Below are positions 8,156-16,378 of a stretch of DNA of 64,000 nt, piece by piece (position 1 is the first letter of the stretch; every line of letters starts with the position of its first letter). The notes under the pieces are model-generated. The model was not told where the DNA came from, searched no databases, and saw only the letters and a program-made list of their open reading frames with translations. The stretch is from positions 558,001-622,000 of the forward strand of contig NZ_FQUE01000001.1 in the NCBI RefSeq assembly GCF_900128995.1, given 5' to 3'. The position numbers were made by a program, and so were the translations under genes. The DNA comes from Loktanella atrilutea (GTDB lineage: Bacteria; Pseudomonadota; Alphaproteobacteria; Rhodobacterales; Rhodobacteraceae).

Positions 8156-8562
8156 GCTATGCGATGTCACAGGCGCTGCAGGTCGCGGTCTTTGCGCGGC
8201 TAAGCGCGGACGCGGGCCTGACGGATCTGGTGGGGACGGCGATCTTCGACGCGCTGCCGCCGGGGGACGTGCCGGAGCTCTATGTGGCGCTGGGATCCGA
8301 GAAGGCGCGGGACGCGTCGGATGCGGACGGCACGGGGGCGGTGCACGCGTTCACGATCTCTGTCGTGACCGATCTGGCGGGGTTCGCCGCGGCAAAGCGG
8401 GCGGCGGCGGCGGCCTGCGACGCGCTGCTGGCGGCGCCACTGGTGCTGGCGCGCGGGCGGGTGCTGGGGTTCCGGTTCCACAAGGCGGAGGCCGCGCGCG
8501 TCGGCACCGGTGATACGCGCCGGATCGACCTGATCTTTCGCGCGCGTCTGTCGGACGACTGA
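8152..8562 (+). CDS. g8: GTA tail terminator / completion protein (g8, DUF3168-type)
   Basis: A 136-aa protein of the DUF3168 family, which caps the proximal end of the tail tube. Typical elements are the N-terminal LQVAVFARLSADAGLTDLVG, the segment PELYVALGSEKARDAS, and the C-terminal RIDLIFRARL strand. It overlaps g7 by 4 nt, and 27 bases follow before the tail tube gene. Confidence 0.87.
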   Translation: MSYAMSQALQVAVFARLSADAGLTDLVGTAIFDALPPGDVPELYVALGSEKARDASDADGTGAVHAFTISVVTDLAGFAAAKRAAAAACDALLAAPLVLARGRVLGFRFHKAEAARVGTGDTRRIDLIFRARLSDD

Positions 8563-8589
8563 CCTTTCTTCAATCCAAGGAGCAATGAC

Positions 8590-9006
8590 ATGGCGGCACA
8601 GAGCGGCAAGGACCTGTTGGTCAAGGTGGACATGACCGGCGACGGGCTGTTCGAGAGCGCGGCGGGCCTGCGGGCGACGCGCATCAGCTTTAACGCGGAG
8701 AGCGTGGACGTCACCAGCCTGGAAAGTGCGGGCGGCTGGCGCGAATTGCTGGGCGGGGCGGGCGTGAAGACGGCCAGCATCTCGGGCTCTGGCATCTTTC
8801 ACGATGCGGTGACGGACGAGCGGATGCGGCAGGTGTTCTTCGACGGTGAGACGCCGGATTTCCAAGTCATCATTCCGGACTTCGGGACGGTGACGGGGCC
8901 GTTCCTGATTTCCTCGATCGAATATGCGGGCACCTTCGACGGCGAGGCGACCTATGAGCTGTCGCTGAATTCGGCCGGTGCGATCAGCTTTGTCGCGGCG
9001 ATCTGA
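8590..9006 (+). CDS. g9: GTA major tail (tube) protein (g9)
   Basis: A 138-aa major tail protein of the TP901-1 type that polymerises into the GTA tail tube. The features are the N-terminal MAAQSGKDLLVKVD, the SFNAESVDVTSLESAGGWRE motif characteristic of tube subunits, and the C-terminal ATYELSLNSAGAISF strand. The ATG follows AAGGAGCAATGAC, a good ribosome binding site that suits a highly expressed product. Confidence 0.93.
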   Translation: MAAQSGKDLLVKVDMTGDGLFESAAGLRATRISFNAESVDVTSLESAGGWRELLGGAGVKTASISGSGIFHDAVTDERMRQVFFDGETPDFQVIIPDFGTVTGPFLISSIEYAGTFDGEATYELSLNSAGAISFVAAI

Positions 9007-9321
9007 ATGGTGAACCCGCTGGCAGGAGAGGTCCGCGTGACCGTGGACGGCGTGCCCCATGTGGCCAAGCTGACGCTGGGCGCGCTGGCGGAGCTGGAGG
9101 TGGCGCTTGAGGAAGGATCGCTGGTCGATCTGGTCGAGCGGTTCGAGGCCGGGCGCTATCGCGGGCGCGACGTGCTGGCGCTGCTGGTGGCGGGGCTGCG
9201 CGGCGGCGGCTGGCGGGGCAGTGCGGCGGATCTGCTGAGCGCCGATCTGGCGGGCGGGCCGGTCGCTGCGGCGCGGGTGGCGGCAGAGTTGCTGGCCCGC
9301 GCCTTCACCCCGCCGCAATGA
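9007..9321 (+). CDS. g10: GTA tail assembly chaperone-like protein (g10)
   Basis: A 104-aa GTA-family protein placed between tail tube and tape measure, where phages encode tail assembly chaperones. It opens with NPLAGEVRVTVDGVPHVAKLTLGALAELE, shown here as the family's N-terminal strand and helix, and ends with a helix. The ATG starts on the base after the g9 stop, and its end overlaps g10.1 by 4 nt. Molecular role is inferred from position and family. Confidence 0.83.
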   Translation: MVNPLAGEVRVTVDGVPHVAKLTLGALAELEVALEEGSLVDLVERFEAGRYRGRDVLALLVAGLRGGGWRGSAADLLSADLAGGPVAAARVAAELLARAFTPPQ

Positions 9322-9521
9322 GCCGGGCGCTGGACTGGGCCGGGCTGATGCAGGCGGGGCTGCAGGGTCTGCGGCTGACGCCGGACCAGTTCTGGCGTCT
9401 GACGCCGGCGGAGCTGGCGCTGATGCTGGGGCAGGGGTCGCAGGCGCGCCCCTTGGGGCGGGCGGTGCTGGACGCGTTGATGCAGGCGTATCCGGACGCC
9501 GCGAAAGGAGACATGCGATGA
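9318..9521 (+). CDS. g10.1: GTA small tail assembly chaperone (g10.1)
   Basis: A 67-aa protein of the rcc01693-like phage chaperone family, a partner of g10 in the position of the lambda G/GT pair. The LTPDQFWRLTPAELALMLG motif is characteristic. In lambda the two products arise by ribosomal frameshift. Here they are two separate, overlapping genes (4 nt at each end), and I see no slippery site joining them. Confidence 0.85.
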   Translation: MSRALDWAGLMQAGLQGLRLTPDQFWRLTPAELALMLGQGSQARPLGRAVLDALMQAYPDAAKGDMR

Positions 9522-10177
9522 ACGAGACGGATCAGATCGACAGTCTGGATGCGACGACGGCGGCGTTGGAGCGCACTCTGGGCGATACCGCCGCCATGGC
9601 CGCGTCCTTCGATGCCACCCTGCGCGGGATGCAGGGGACTTTGGCCGAGACCACACGCGATCTGGGCAATCTGGAGCGCGGGTTTTCCGGAGGACTGCGG
9701 CGGGCGTTCGACGGGCTGATCTTCGACGGGCGGTCGCTGTCGGACACGCTGGGGTCGGTGGCGCGGTCGATGATCGACACCGCCTATGCGGCGGCGGTCA
9801 ACCCGGTGATGAAGCAGGCGGGGTCGCTGCTGGCGGACGGCATCAACGCGGCCGTATCGGGGGCGATGCCCTTTGCGGGCGGCGCGCCGTTCAGTCAGGG
9901 GCGGGTCATGCCCTTTGCCAAGGGCGGTGTGGTCAGCAGTCCCGTGAGCTTTGGCATGCGGGGGGGCACCGGTCTGATGGGAGAGGCCGGGCCGGAGGCG
10001 ATCATGCCGCTGGCGCGCGGCGCCGACGGGCAGCTGGGGGTGCGCGGTGGCGGCGGCCAGACCGTCAACGTCACGATGCACGTCAGCACACCGGATGTGC
10101 AGGGATTTCAGCGCAGCCAGAGCCAGATCGCGGCCCGGATGGGGCGCATGCTGGGGCAGGGACAACGGAACCGGTAG
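9518..10177 (+). CDS. g11: GTA tail tape measure protein (g11)
   Basis: A 219-aa tape measure protein, short as expected for the short GTA tail. The N-terminal half is predicted helical (DATTAALERTLGDTAAM and following). The centre has a hydrophobic segment around SLLADGINAAVSGAMPF. The C-terminal half carries the lambda-type tape measure motif FAKGGVVSSP followed by GLMGEAGPEAIMPLARGADG. It overlaps g10.1 by 4 nt. Confidence 0.9.
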   Translation: MNETDQIDSLDATTAALERTLGDTAAMAASFDATLRGMQGTLAETTRDLGNLERGFSGGLRRAFDGLIFDGRSLSDTLGSVARSMIDTAYAAAVNPVMKQAGSLLADGINAAVSGAMPFAGGAPFSQGRVMPFAKGGVVSSPVSFGMRGGTGLMGEAGPEAIMPLARGADGQLGVRGGGGQTVNVTMHVSTPDVQGFQRSQSQIAARMGRMLGQGQRNR

Positions 10178-10189
10178 GGGATCAGAACG

Positions 10190-10822
10190 ATGGCCTTTCA
10201 CGACATTCGCTTTCCGGCGAACCTGAGCTTCGGCGCCACCGGCGGGCCGGAGCGGCGCACCGAGATCGTCACGCTGGCGAACGGCTATGAGGAGCGGAAC
10301 ACGCCGTGGCAGCACTCGCGCCGGCGGTTCGATGCGGGTGTGGGGCTGCGGTCGCTGGACGACATCGCGCAGCTGGTCGCGTTTTTCGAGGCGCGGCAGG
10401 GGCAGCTGCACGGCTTTCGCTGGAAGGACTGGGGCGACTACACGTCCTGTGCGCCGTCGCAGACGCCCGAAATGACGGATCAGCTGATCGCGGTCGGCGA
10501 CGAGGTGACGACGGTGATGCCGCTGGTCAAACGCTATCAGAGCGGCGGGCAGAGCTATCTGCGGCCCATCACGAAGCCCGTGCCGGGCACGCTGCGCATC
10601 GCCATCGGCGGGGTCGAGACGCAGGAAAGCATCGACTGGACCGTCGATACGACCACGGGCCTTGTGACCTTTGCTCATGCGCCCGATCTGGGGGCCGAGG
10701 TGCGGGCGGGGTTTGCGTTCGACGTGCCGGTACGGTTCGACACGGATAGGATCGAGACCTCTGTGTCCAGTTTTCAGGCCGGACAGGCGCCCAGCGTGCC
10801 GGTGGTCGAGGTGCGGGTATGA
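10190..10822 (+). CDS. g12: GTA distal tail protein (g12, DUF2460)
   Basis: A 210-aa DUF2460-family protein that forms the ring at the distal end of the tail tube. Family marks are FHDIRFPANLSFGATGGPER, a variant of the usual opening, then RRRFDAGVGLRSLDDIAQLVAFFEARQGQLHGFRWKDWGDY (seen as consecutive motifs) and the C-terminal GFAFDVPVRFDTD. It overlaps g13 by 4 nt. Confidence 0.92.
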   Translation: MAFHDIRFPANLSFGATGGPERRTEIVTLANGYEERNTPWQHSRRRFDAGVGLRSLDDIAQLVAFFEARQGQLHGFRWKDWGDYTSCAPSQTPEMTDQLIAVGDEVTTVMPLVKRYQSGGQSYLRPITKPVPGTLRIAIGGVETQESIDWTVDTTTGLVTFAHAPDLGAEVRAGFAFDVPVRFDTDRIETSVSSFQAGQAPSVPVVEVRV

Positions 10823-11700
10823 GTGCCGCGGGGCTGTTTGCGCATCTGGCGACCGGGTCGACCCATATCTGCCAGTGTTGGGCCATCACGCGGGCCGATG
10901 GCGTCACCTTCGGGTTTACCGACCACGACCGGCCGCTGGCCTTCGACGGGATCACCTTTCTGGCGGATTCGGGCCTGAGCGCGCGGGCGCTGGCGCTGAG
11001 CTCTGGCTTGGCTGTCGATAACTCCGAGGCGGTGGGGCTGCTGCAGAACGACGTGATCGCAGAGGCGGATATCGTGGCGGGGCGCTATGACGGGGCCGAG
11101 ATGCGTAACTGGCTGGTGCGCTGGGACAGCGTGGGTCAGCGGCAGCTGCGGTTTCGCGGCCGGGTCGGAGAGATCACCCGGCAGGCGGGGCAGTTCCGGG
11201 TGGAGCTGCGGGGGCTGACGGACGCGCTGAACCAGCCGTCGGGGCGCACCTATCTGCGCAGCTGTTCTGCGGTGCTGGGCGATGCGGCCTGTGGGGTCGA
11301 TACGGACGATCCGGCCTTTGCCGTCGTGCGACCGGTGCTGGCGCAGACCGAAGCGCGGGAATTGACCGTCGCCGGAGAGGATTACACCGACCGCTGGTTC
11401 GAGCAGGGGGTTCTGGAGGTCGTGACCGGCAAGGCCAGGGGTCTGACGGCCGCGATCAAGCATGACCGGTTGGAGGATGACCGGCGGCGGATTACCCTGT
11501 GGCAGGCGCTGCGGGCGGATGTGCGGACCGGCGATACGGTCAGGCTGATCGCGGGGTGCGACAAGCGGGCCGAGACCTGCCGGGTAAAATTCACGAACCT
11601 CGTGAACTTTCGTGGTTTCCCCGACATGCCGGGCGACGACTGGATGACCAGCGTGCCGCGCAGCGATGACGCGGGCGACGGCGGGAGCCTTGTGCGATGA
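10819..11700 (+). CDS. g13: GTA tail hub protein (g13, DUF2163)
   Basis: A 293-aa hub protein linking tube and tip (DUF2163, phage BR0599-like). The N-terminal region has TRADGVTFGFTDHDRPLAFDG and GLAVDNSEAVGLL. Four Cys in two pairs (149, 158 in SCSAVLGDAACGV; 247, 254 in GCDKRAETC) match the cluster-binding cysteines reported for the Rhodobacter GTA hub, so an iron-sulfur cluster is inferred. The C-terminal NFRGFPDMPGDDWM motif is typical. Confidence 0.92.
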   Translation: MSAAGLFAHLATGSTHICQCWAITRADGVTFGFTDHDRPLAFDGITFLADSGLSARALALSSGLAVDNSEAVGLLQNDVIAEADIVAGRYDGAEMRNWLVRWDSVGQRQLRFRGRVGEITRQAGQFRVELRGLTDALNQPSGRTYLRSCSAVLGDAACGVDTDDPAFAVVRPVLAQTEARELTVAGEDYTDRWFEQGVLEVVTGKARGLTAAIKHDRLEDDRRRITLWQALRADVRTGDTVRLIAGCDKRAETCRVKFTNLVNFRGFPDMPGDDWMTSVPRSDDAGDGGSLVR

Positions 11701-12125
11701 ACGCCGTGGTGGCCGAGGCGCGGCGGTGGATCGGGACACCCTACGTGCATCAGGCCTCGCGCCGGGGGGCGGGGTGCGACTGTCTGGGACTGGTGCGTGG
11801 CATCTGGCGCGCGCTGCACGGGGCAGAGCCGCAGGCGATGCCGCGTTACACGCCGGACTGGGACGAGCCGCAGGGGGGCGAGGTGCTTTTGGCTGCCGCC
11901 CGCAGGCATCTGCTGCCGGCGGACGGGCAGCCCATGGCGGCGGGTCAGGTGATGCTGTTCCGCATGCGCGAGGACGCCGTGGCCAAGCATCTGGGCGTCG
12001 TGTCGGCCGTCGGGGCCGCGCCCCGCTTCATCCATGCCTATGCACGGCACGGCGTCGTGGAAAGCCCGCTGTCGGCCCCCTGGGTCCGGCGGATCGCGGC
12101 GCGTTTCGAATTCGGAAAGGGATAA
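11697..12125 (+). CDS. g14: GTA NlpC/P60 cell-wall peptidase (g14)
   Basis: A 142-aa NlpC/P60 cysteine peptidase of the tail tip, thought to cut recipient peptidoglycan during DNA entry. The catalytic Cys is residue 29 in GAGCDCLGLVRG. His98 in KHLGVV and His113 in FIHAY complete the usual set. It overlaps g13 by 4 nt and precedes g15 by 3 nt. Confidence 0.93.
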   Translation: MNAVVAEARRWIGTPYVHQASRRGAGCDCLGLVRGIWRALHGAEPQAMPRYTPDWDEPQGGEVLLAAARRHLLPADGQPMAAGQVMLFRMREDAVAKHLGVVSAVGAAPRFIHAYARHGVVESPLSAPWVRRIAARFEFGKG

Positions 12126-12128
12126 ACT

Positions 12129-15100
12129 ATGGCAACGCTGGTTCTTTCGGCGGCGGGGATGGCGCTGGGCGGGTCCGTGGGCGGCACCGTCATGGGGCTG
12201 TCGATGGCGACGGTCGGACGCGCGGCGGGCGCGGTACTGGGCCGGGCGATCGACCAGCGGCTGCTGGGGGCCGGCAGCGATGCGGTCGAGGTGGGGCGCA
12301 TCGACCGCTTTCGTCTGACCGGCGCCAGCGAGGGCACGGCGATCGCGCGGGTCCACGGGCGGATGCGGATTGGTGGTCAGGTAATCTGGGCCACGACCTT
12401 TCAAGAGGTCGCGACGACGACGGGCGGCGGCAAGGGGGCGGGGCCGCAGCCGGCGACGATGACCTTCAGCTATTCCGTGAGCCTGGCCGTGGCGCTGTGC
12501 GAGGGCGAGATCGCGCGGATCGGGCGCATCTGGGCGGACGGGGAGGAGGTTTCTTCCGCGGCGCTGAACATGCGCGTCTATCTTGGCACGCAGGACCAGC
12601 AGCCCGATCCCAAGATCGCGGCGGTGGAGGGGATGGCCTTCGCGCCCGCCTATCGTGGCACGGCCTATGTCGTGTTCGAGGATCTGCCGCTGGACCGGTT
12701 CGGCAACCGGGTGCCGCAATTCACCTTCGAGGTGATGCGCCCGGCGGAGCCAGGCACGCCCGCCGATCTGGCGGATATCGCGCGGCAGGTGCGGGGCGTG
12801 GCCTTGATCCCCGGCACCGGGGAGTATTCCCTTGCCACGACGCAGGTGAACCTGTCGGCCGACTTTGGCGAGGCGGTGGCGATCAACGTGAATTCGCCCG
12901 CCGGGGGGACGGATTTCAGTACCTCTCTGACGGCGCTGGACGAGGAACTGCCGCAGTGCGGGTCGGTCAGCCTTGTCGTGTCATGGTTCGGCAGCGACCT
13001 GCGCTGTGGCGACTGTCTGGTGCAGCCCAAGGTGGAGCAGCGGGAGGTCGACGGCGATCCGATGCCGTGGCGTGTAGCGGATATCGGGCGGACGCAGGCG
13101 GGGCTGGTGCCGCGTCAGGACGACCGGCCCGTCTATGGCGGCACGCCTGCGGATGCGGCGGTGATCGAGGCGATCCGGGCGCTGAAGGCCCGCGGCTTCA
13201 GCCCGATGTTCTATCCCTTCATCCTGATGGAGCAGATGACCGGGAATGGCCTGACCGATCCCCATACCGGCGCGGCGGACCAGCCGCGTCTACCTTGGCG
13301 GGGGCGGATCACGCTGGATCGCGCGCCGGGGCAGGAGGGATCGACGGATCGTACCGCGGCGGCAGAGGCAGAGGTCGCGGCCTTCATGGGGACGGCGCAG
13401 TCCGGCGATTTCGCGCTGGACGGCGAGGCGGTACGCTATACCGGCCCGGCGGAGTGGCGCTATCGCCGCTTCGTGCTGCACTATGCCCACCTGTGCAAGG
13501 CGGCGGGGGGCGTCGATGCCTTCTGCATCGGGTCCGAGATGGTGGCGCTGACCCAGATCCGGGGGGCGGGCGACAGCTTTCCGGCGGTCGCGGCGTTGCG
13601 GCAGCTGGCGGCGGAGGTGCGTGGCATCCTCGGGCCAGGGTGCAAGATCAGCTATGCTGCCGACTGGTCGGAATACCACGGCTATCAACCCGCGGGGACG
13701 GGCGACAAGTATTTCCACCTCGATCCGCTCTGGGCGGACGACAACATCGATTTCATCGGGATCGACAACTACATGCCGCTGTCGGACTGGCGGGACGGGA
13801 CGGACCATGCGGATGCGGGGTTCGGGGCGATCTACAACCTCGACTACCTGAAGGGCAACGTCGCGGGCGGCGAGGGCTACGACTGGTATTACCACTCGCC
13901 CGAGGCCCGCGACGCCCAGATCCGCACACCGATCACCGATGGCGACGGCGAGCCCTGGGTCTGGCGCTACAAGGATCTGCCGGGCTGGTGGTCGCATGAT
14001 CACCACGACCGCATCGGCGGCGAACGGGTCGCGGCAAAGACGGCATGGGTGCCGCAGAGCAAGCCGTTCTGGTTCACCGAATTCGGCTGTGCGGCAATCG
14101 ACAAGGGAACCAATCAGCCGAACAAGTTCCTCGACCCGAAATCGTCGGAAAGCCTGCTGCCGTTCTATTCCAACGGAATCCGCGAAGACTTCATGCAGAT
14201 GCAGTACCTGCGCGCGATTTTTGGCCACTACGCCACAGTGGCCAACAACCCGCGCGCGACGGGGCCGCTGTATCAGGGGCCGATGCTGGATATGGCGCGG
14301 GCGCATGTCTGGTGCTGGGATGCGCGGCCCTATCCGTTCTTTCCGGCGAACGGCACGCTGTGGTCGGACGGCGACAACTATCAGCGCGGTCACTGGCTGA
14401 ACGGGCGCGCGGTGTCGCGGACGCTGGCCGGCGTCGTGGCAGAGATCTGTGCCGCCTCGGGCGTGACCGAGGTGGATGTCTCGCGGCTTTACGGCGTGGT
14501 GCGGGGCTATGCGCTGACGGATGTGCCCAGCGCGCGGGCGCAGTTGCAGCCCCTGCTGCTGGCCTACGGGGTGGAGGTGGCAGAGCGGGACGGGGCGCTG
14601 GTCTTTACCAACCGCGACGGGCTGGCGCGGCGGGTATTGACGCCGGACATGCTGGCGGAGGACCCGGAGCGCGACGCCGATGTCGTTCATTCCCGGGCGC
14701 CGCAGACGGAATTGGAAGGGCGGGTCCAGATCGGTTTCGTGGAGACGGACGGCAACTACGACGTTGCCGTGGCCGAGGCGCTTGATCCGCAGACCGCGGC
14801 GACCGGGGTCACGCGCAGCGAGCTCGCGCTGGGCCTGACGCGGGGCGAGGGGGCGCGGATCGCGGCGCGCTGGATCAACGCATCGCGCGTGGCGCGGGAC
14901 GGCGTGAGCTTTGCCCTGCCGCCGTCGCAGGCGGACCTTGGCGCGGGCGACGTGGTGAATCTGCGCGACGGGGGAAATGCCGGTCTCTACCGGATCGACC
15001 GGATCGAGGAGGCGGGGCTGCGGCTGGTCGAGGCGACGCGCGTCGATCCGGAGATCTATCTGCCGCAGCGACGGCTGGAGGAGGGCGCGTCGCTGGTGCC

Positions 15101-16043
15101 GTTCACGGCGCCAACGCCGGTTGCGGCGGTCTTCATGGACCTGCCGCTGATCCGGGGCGACGAACCCGCGTTCGCGCCCTACTTTGCGGCGACGGCGCGC
15201 AACTGGTCGGGGGGCGTGGCGCTGTATGGCGGGATGCAGGACAACGACTACGTTTTGCAGGAGGTGCTGCGGTCGCGCAGCGTGATGGGAACGCTGACGG
15301 CCCCCCTGCCGCGGGGTCGGACGGCGCTGTGGGACCGCCATGTCCTGCAGGTCAAGCTGGTCAGCGGGGCGCTGAAGGCCGTCGATCCGGAGGCGGTGCT
15401 GGCGGGGGCCAATGTGCTGGCGATCGGCGACGGCAGCGCCGACGACTGGGAGATCGTGCAGTTCGCGCAGGCGCAGCTGATCGCGCCGCAGACCTATCAG
15501 TTGACCGAACTGCTGCGGGGGCAGCGCGGCAGCAGTGCAATGATCCGCGATGTCTGGCCCGCCGGCAGCCGCGTCGTGCTGATGGACGGGCGGCCGGAGC
15601 CGGTCACGATCCCGACCGCCGCGCGCGGGCTGGTCCGTCATTTCCGCTACGGACCCGTGAAGCGGCCCCTGACCGACCGCAGCTATCGCCACGTGGTGCA
15701 TACCTTCAAGGGCAACGCCCTGCGGCCCTATCCGGTCGTGCATCTGTCGGCGGCGCGGACCGGGGCCGACTTGCGGGTTGCCTGGATCAGGCAGACCCGG
15801 ATCGACGGCGACCTGTGGGGGCGGGGTGACGTGCCGCTGGGCGAGGAGACTCAGGCCTATGTGGTCGAGGTGCGTCAGGGCGATGCCGTTCGCCGCGAGG
15901 AGACGGTGACGGAGCCCGGCTGGACCTATACCGAGGCCATGCGGCAGGCGGACGGCGTGACTGAGCCCTATGTCGTTGCGGTGGCGCAGTTGTCGACGCG
16001 TTACGGCACGGGGCCCTTCACCCTGCATCGGATCGGCGCGTGA
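12129..16043 (+). CDS. g15: GTA tail tip / host-interaction megaprotein (g15)
   Basis: A 1304-aa tail-tip protein, full length for this family. The N-terminal hub-like part is followed by a GTA TIM-barrel (glycoside hydrolase-like) domain in the middle third, with GIDNYMPLSDWRDG and PFWFTEFGCAAIDKG as barrel motifs. A phage-tail domain then follows, with a C-terminal beta-rich region (TDRSYRHVVHTFKGNALRPYP). It is proposed to contact and locally digest the recipient envelope. It is the largest gene of the window and shows no internal damage. Confidence 0.93.
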   Translation: MATLVLSAAGMALGGSVGGTVMGLSMATVGRAAGAVLGRAIDQRLLGAGSDAVEVGRIDRFRLTGASEGTAIARVHGRMRIGGQVIWATTFQEVATTTGGGKGAGPQPATMTFSYSVSLAVALCEGEIARIGRIWADGEEVSSAALNMRVYLGTQDQQPDPKIAAVEGMAFAPAYRGTAYVVFEDLPLDRFGNRVPQFTFEVMRPAEPGTPADLADIARQVRGVALIPGTGEYSLATTQVNLSADFGEAVAINVNSPAGGTDFSTSLTALDEELPQCGSVSLVVSWFGSDLRCGDCLVQPKVEQREVDGDPMPWRVADIGRTQAGLVPRQDDRPVYGGTPADAAVIEAIRALKARGFSPMFYPFILMEQMTGNGLTDPHTGAADQPRLPWRGRITLDRAPGQEGSTDRTAAAEAEVAAFMGTAQSGDFALDGEAVRYTGPAEWRYRRFVLHYAHLCKAAGGVDAFCIGSEMVALTQIRGAGDSFPAVAALRQLAAEVRGILGPGCKISYAADWSEYHGYQPAGTGDKYFHLDPLWADDNIDFIGIDNYMPLSDWRDGTDHADAGFGAIYNLDYLKGNVAGGEGYDWYYHSPEARDAQIRTPITDGDGEPWVWRYKDLPGWWSHDHHDRIGGERVAAKTAWVPQSKPFWFTEFGCAAIDKGTNQPNKFLDPKSSESLLPFYSNGIREDFMQMQYLRAIFGHYATVANNPRATGPLYQGPMLDMARAHVWCWDARPYPFFPANGTLWSDGDNYQRGHWLNGRAVSRTLAGVVAEICAASGVTEVDVSRLYGVVRGYALTDVPSARAQLQPLLLAYGVEVAERDGALVFTNRDGLARRVLTPDMLAEDPERDADVVHSRAPQTELEGRVQIGFVETDGNYDVAVAEALDPQTAATGVTRSELALGLTRGEGARIAARWINASRVARDGVSFALPPSQADLGAGDVVNLRDGGNAGLYRIDRIEEAGLRLVEATRVDPEIYLPQRRLEEGASLVPFTAPTPVAAVFMDLPLIRGDEPAFAPYFAATARNWSGGVALYGGMQDNDYVLQEVLRSRSVMGTLTAPLPRGRTALWDRHVLQVKLVSGALKAVDPEAVLAGANVLAIGDGSADDWEIVQFAQAQLIAPQTYQLTELLRGQRGSSAMIRDVWPAGSRVVLMDGRPEPVTIPTAARGLVRHFRYGPVKRPLTDRSYRHVVHTFKGNALRPYPVVHLSAARTGADLRVAWIRQTRIDGDLWGRGDVPLGEETQAYVVEVRQGDAVRREETVTEPGWTYTEAMRQADGVTEPYVVAVAQLSTRYGTGPFTLHRIGA

Positions 16044-16312
16044 TGCGGCCCATCGGGCTTTGCGACCTCGACGACGCGGTGCGCGCGCTGCTGGCGGTTC
16101 CGCCGTCGGACCGTGCCGCCACCGCCGCACGCATCGTCGCACGTGCGTCGGTTGCGGACCGCTATCGCAAGCGCCTGAACCGCCGTCATCCTGCGTGGGG
16201 CGACGGCACCCTGTCGGCGGCGGCGCGCAGCGCGGCGCTGGGCGCCCGATCCGGCCATTGCGGACCGGATTATCGGCGGGCGCTGATGCTGGTGCTGGCT
16301 GCTTTGGGCTAA
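16043..16312 (+). CDS. Small protein coupled to GTA g15
   Basis: An 89-aa protein (90 if the GTG at 16040 is used) whose start overlaps the g15 stop, so it belongs to the GTA transcript. It is basic, Ala-rich and helical, with PIGLCDLDDAVRALLAVP, ARASVADRYRKRLNRRHPAWGDGTL and C-terminal YRRALMLVLAALG. No catalytic motif or signal peptide is seen. A small ORF is commonly found here between g15 and cysE. I do not know its function. Confidence 0.7.
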   Translation: MRPIGLCDLDDAVRALLAVPPSDRAATAARIVARASVADRYRKRLNRRHPAWGDGTLSAAARSAALGARSGHCGPDYRRALMLVLAALG

Positions 16313-16317
16313 TGGAC

Positions 16318-16346
16318 TTTTGATTTCGGCGCATCCGTCCTATATT
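16318..16346 (+). promoter_or_regulatory. Candidate promoter of cysE
   Basis: A good -10 hexamer TATATT (16341-16346) lies about 33 bp before the cysE start, with -35-like TTTTGA/TTGATT upstream (16318-16325; spacing 15-17). It suggests cysE is transcribed independently of the GTA operon. Confidence 0.5.
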
Positions 16347-16378
16347 CGGGACAGACGCGCCGGACAGGGAAGAACATC

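Noticed and set aside
9318-9525. Lambda-type programmed frameshift joining g10 and g10.1
   Set aside because: g10.1 has its own ATG overlapping the g10 stop, and no slippery heptamer is seen.
11666-13999. Long plus-strand frame overlapping g14 and g15 in another phase
   Set aside because: Gly/Arg-rich out-of-phase reading of the two real genes.
2010-16312. Interpretation as a lambdoid or HK97-like prophage
   Set aside because: No integrase, repressor, replication, lysis or att sites. The gene order and the mltG/cysE flanks are those of the vertically inherited gene transfer agent.
13290-16334. Roughly 1000-codon open frame on the minus strand opposite GTA g15
   Set aside because: Arg/Pro/His-rich shadow of g15; no start signal and no protein-like pattern.
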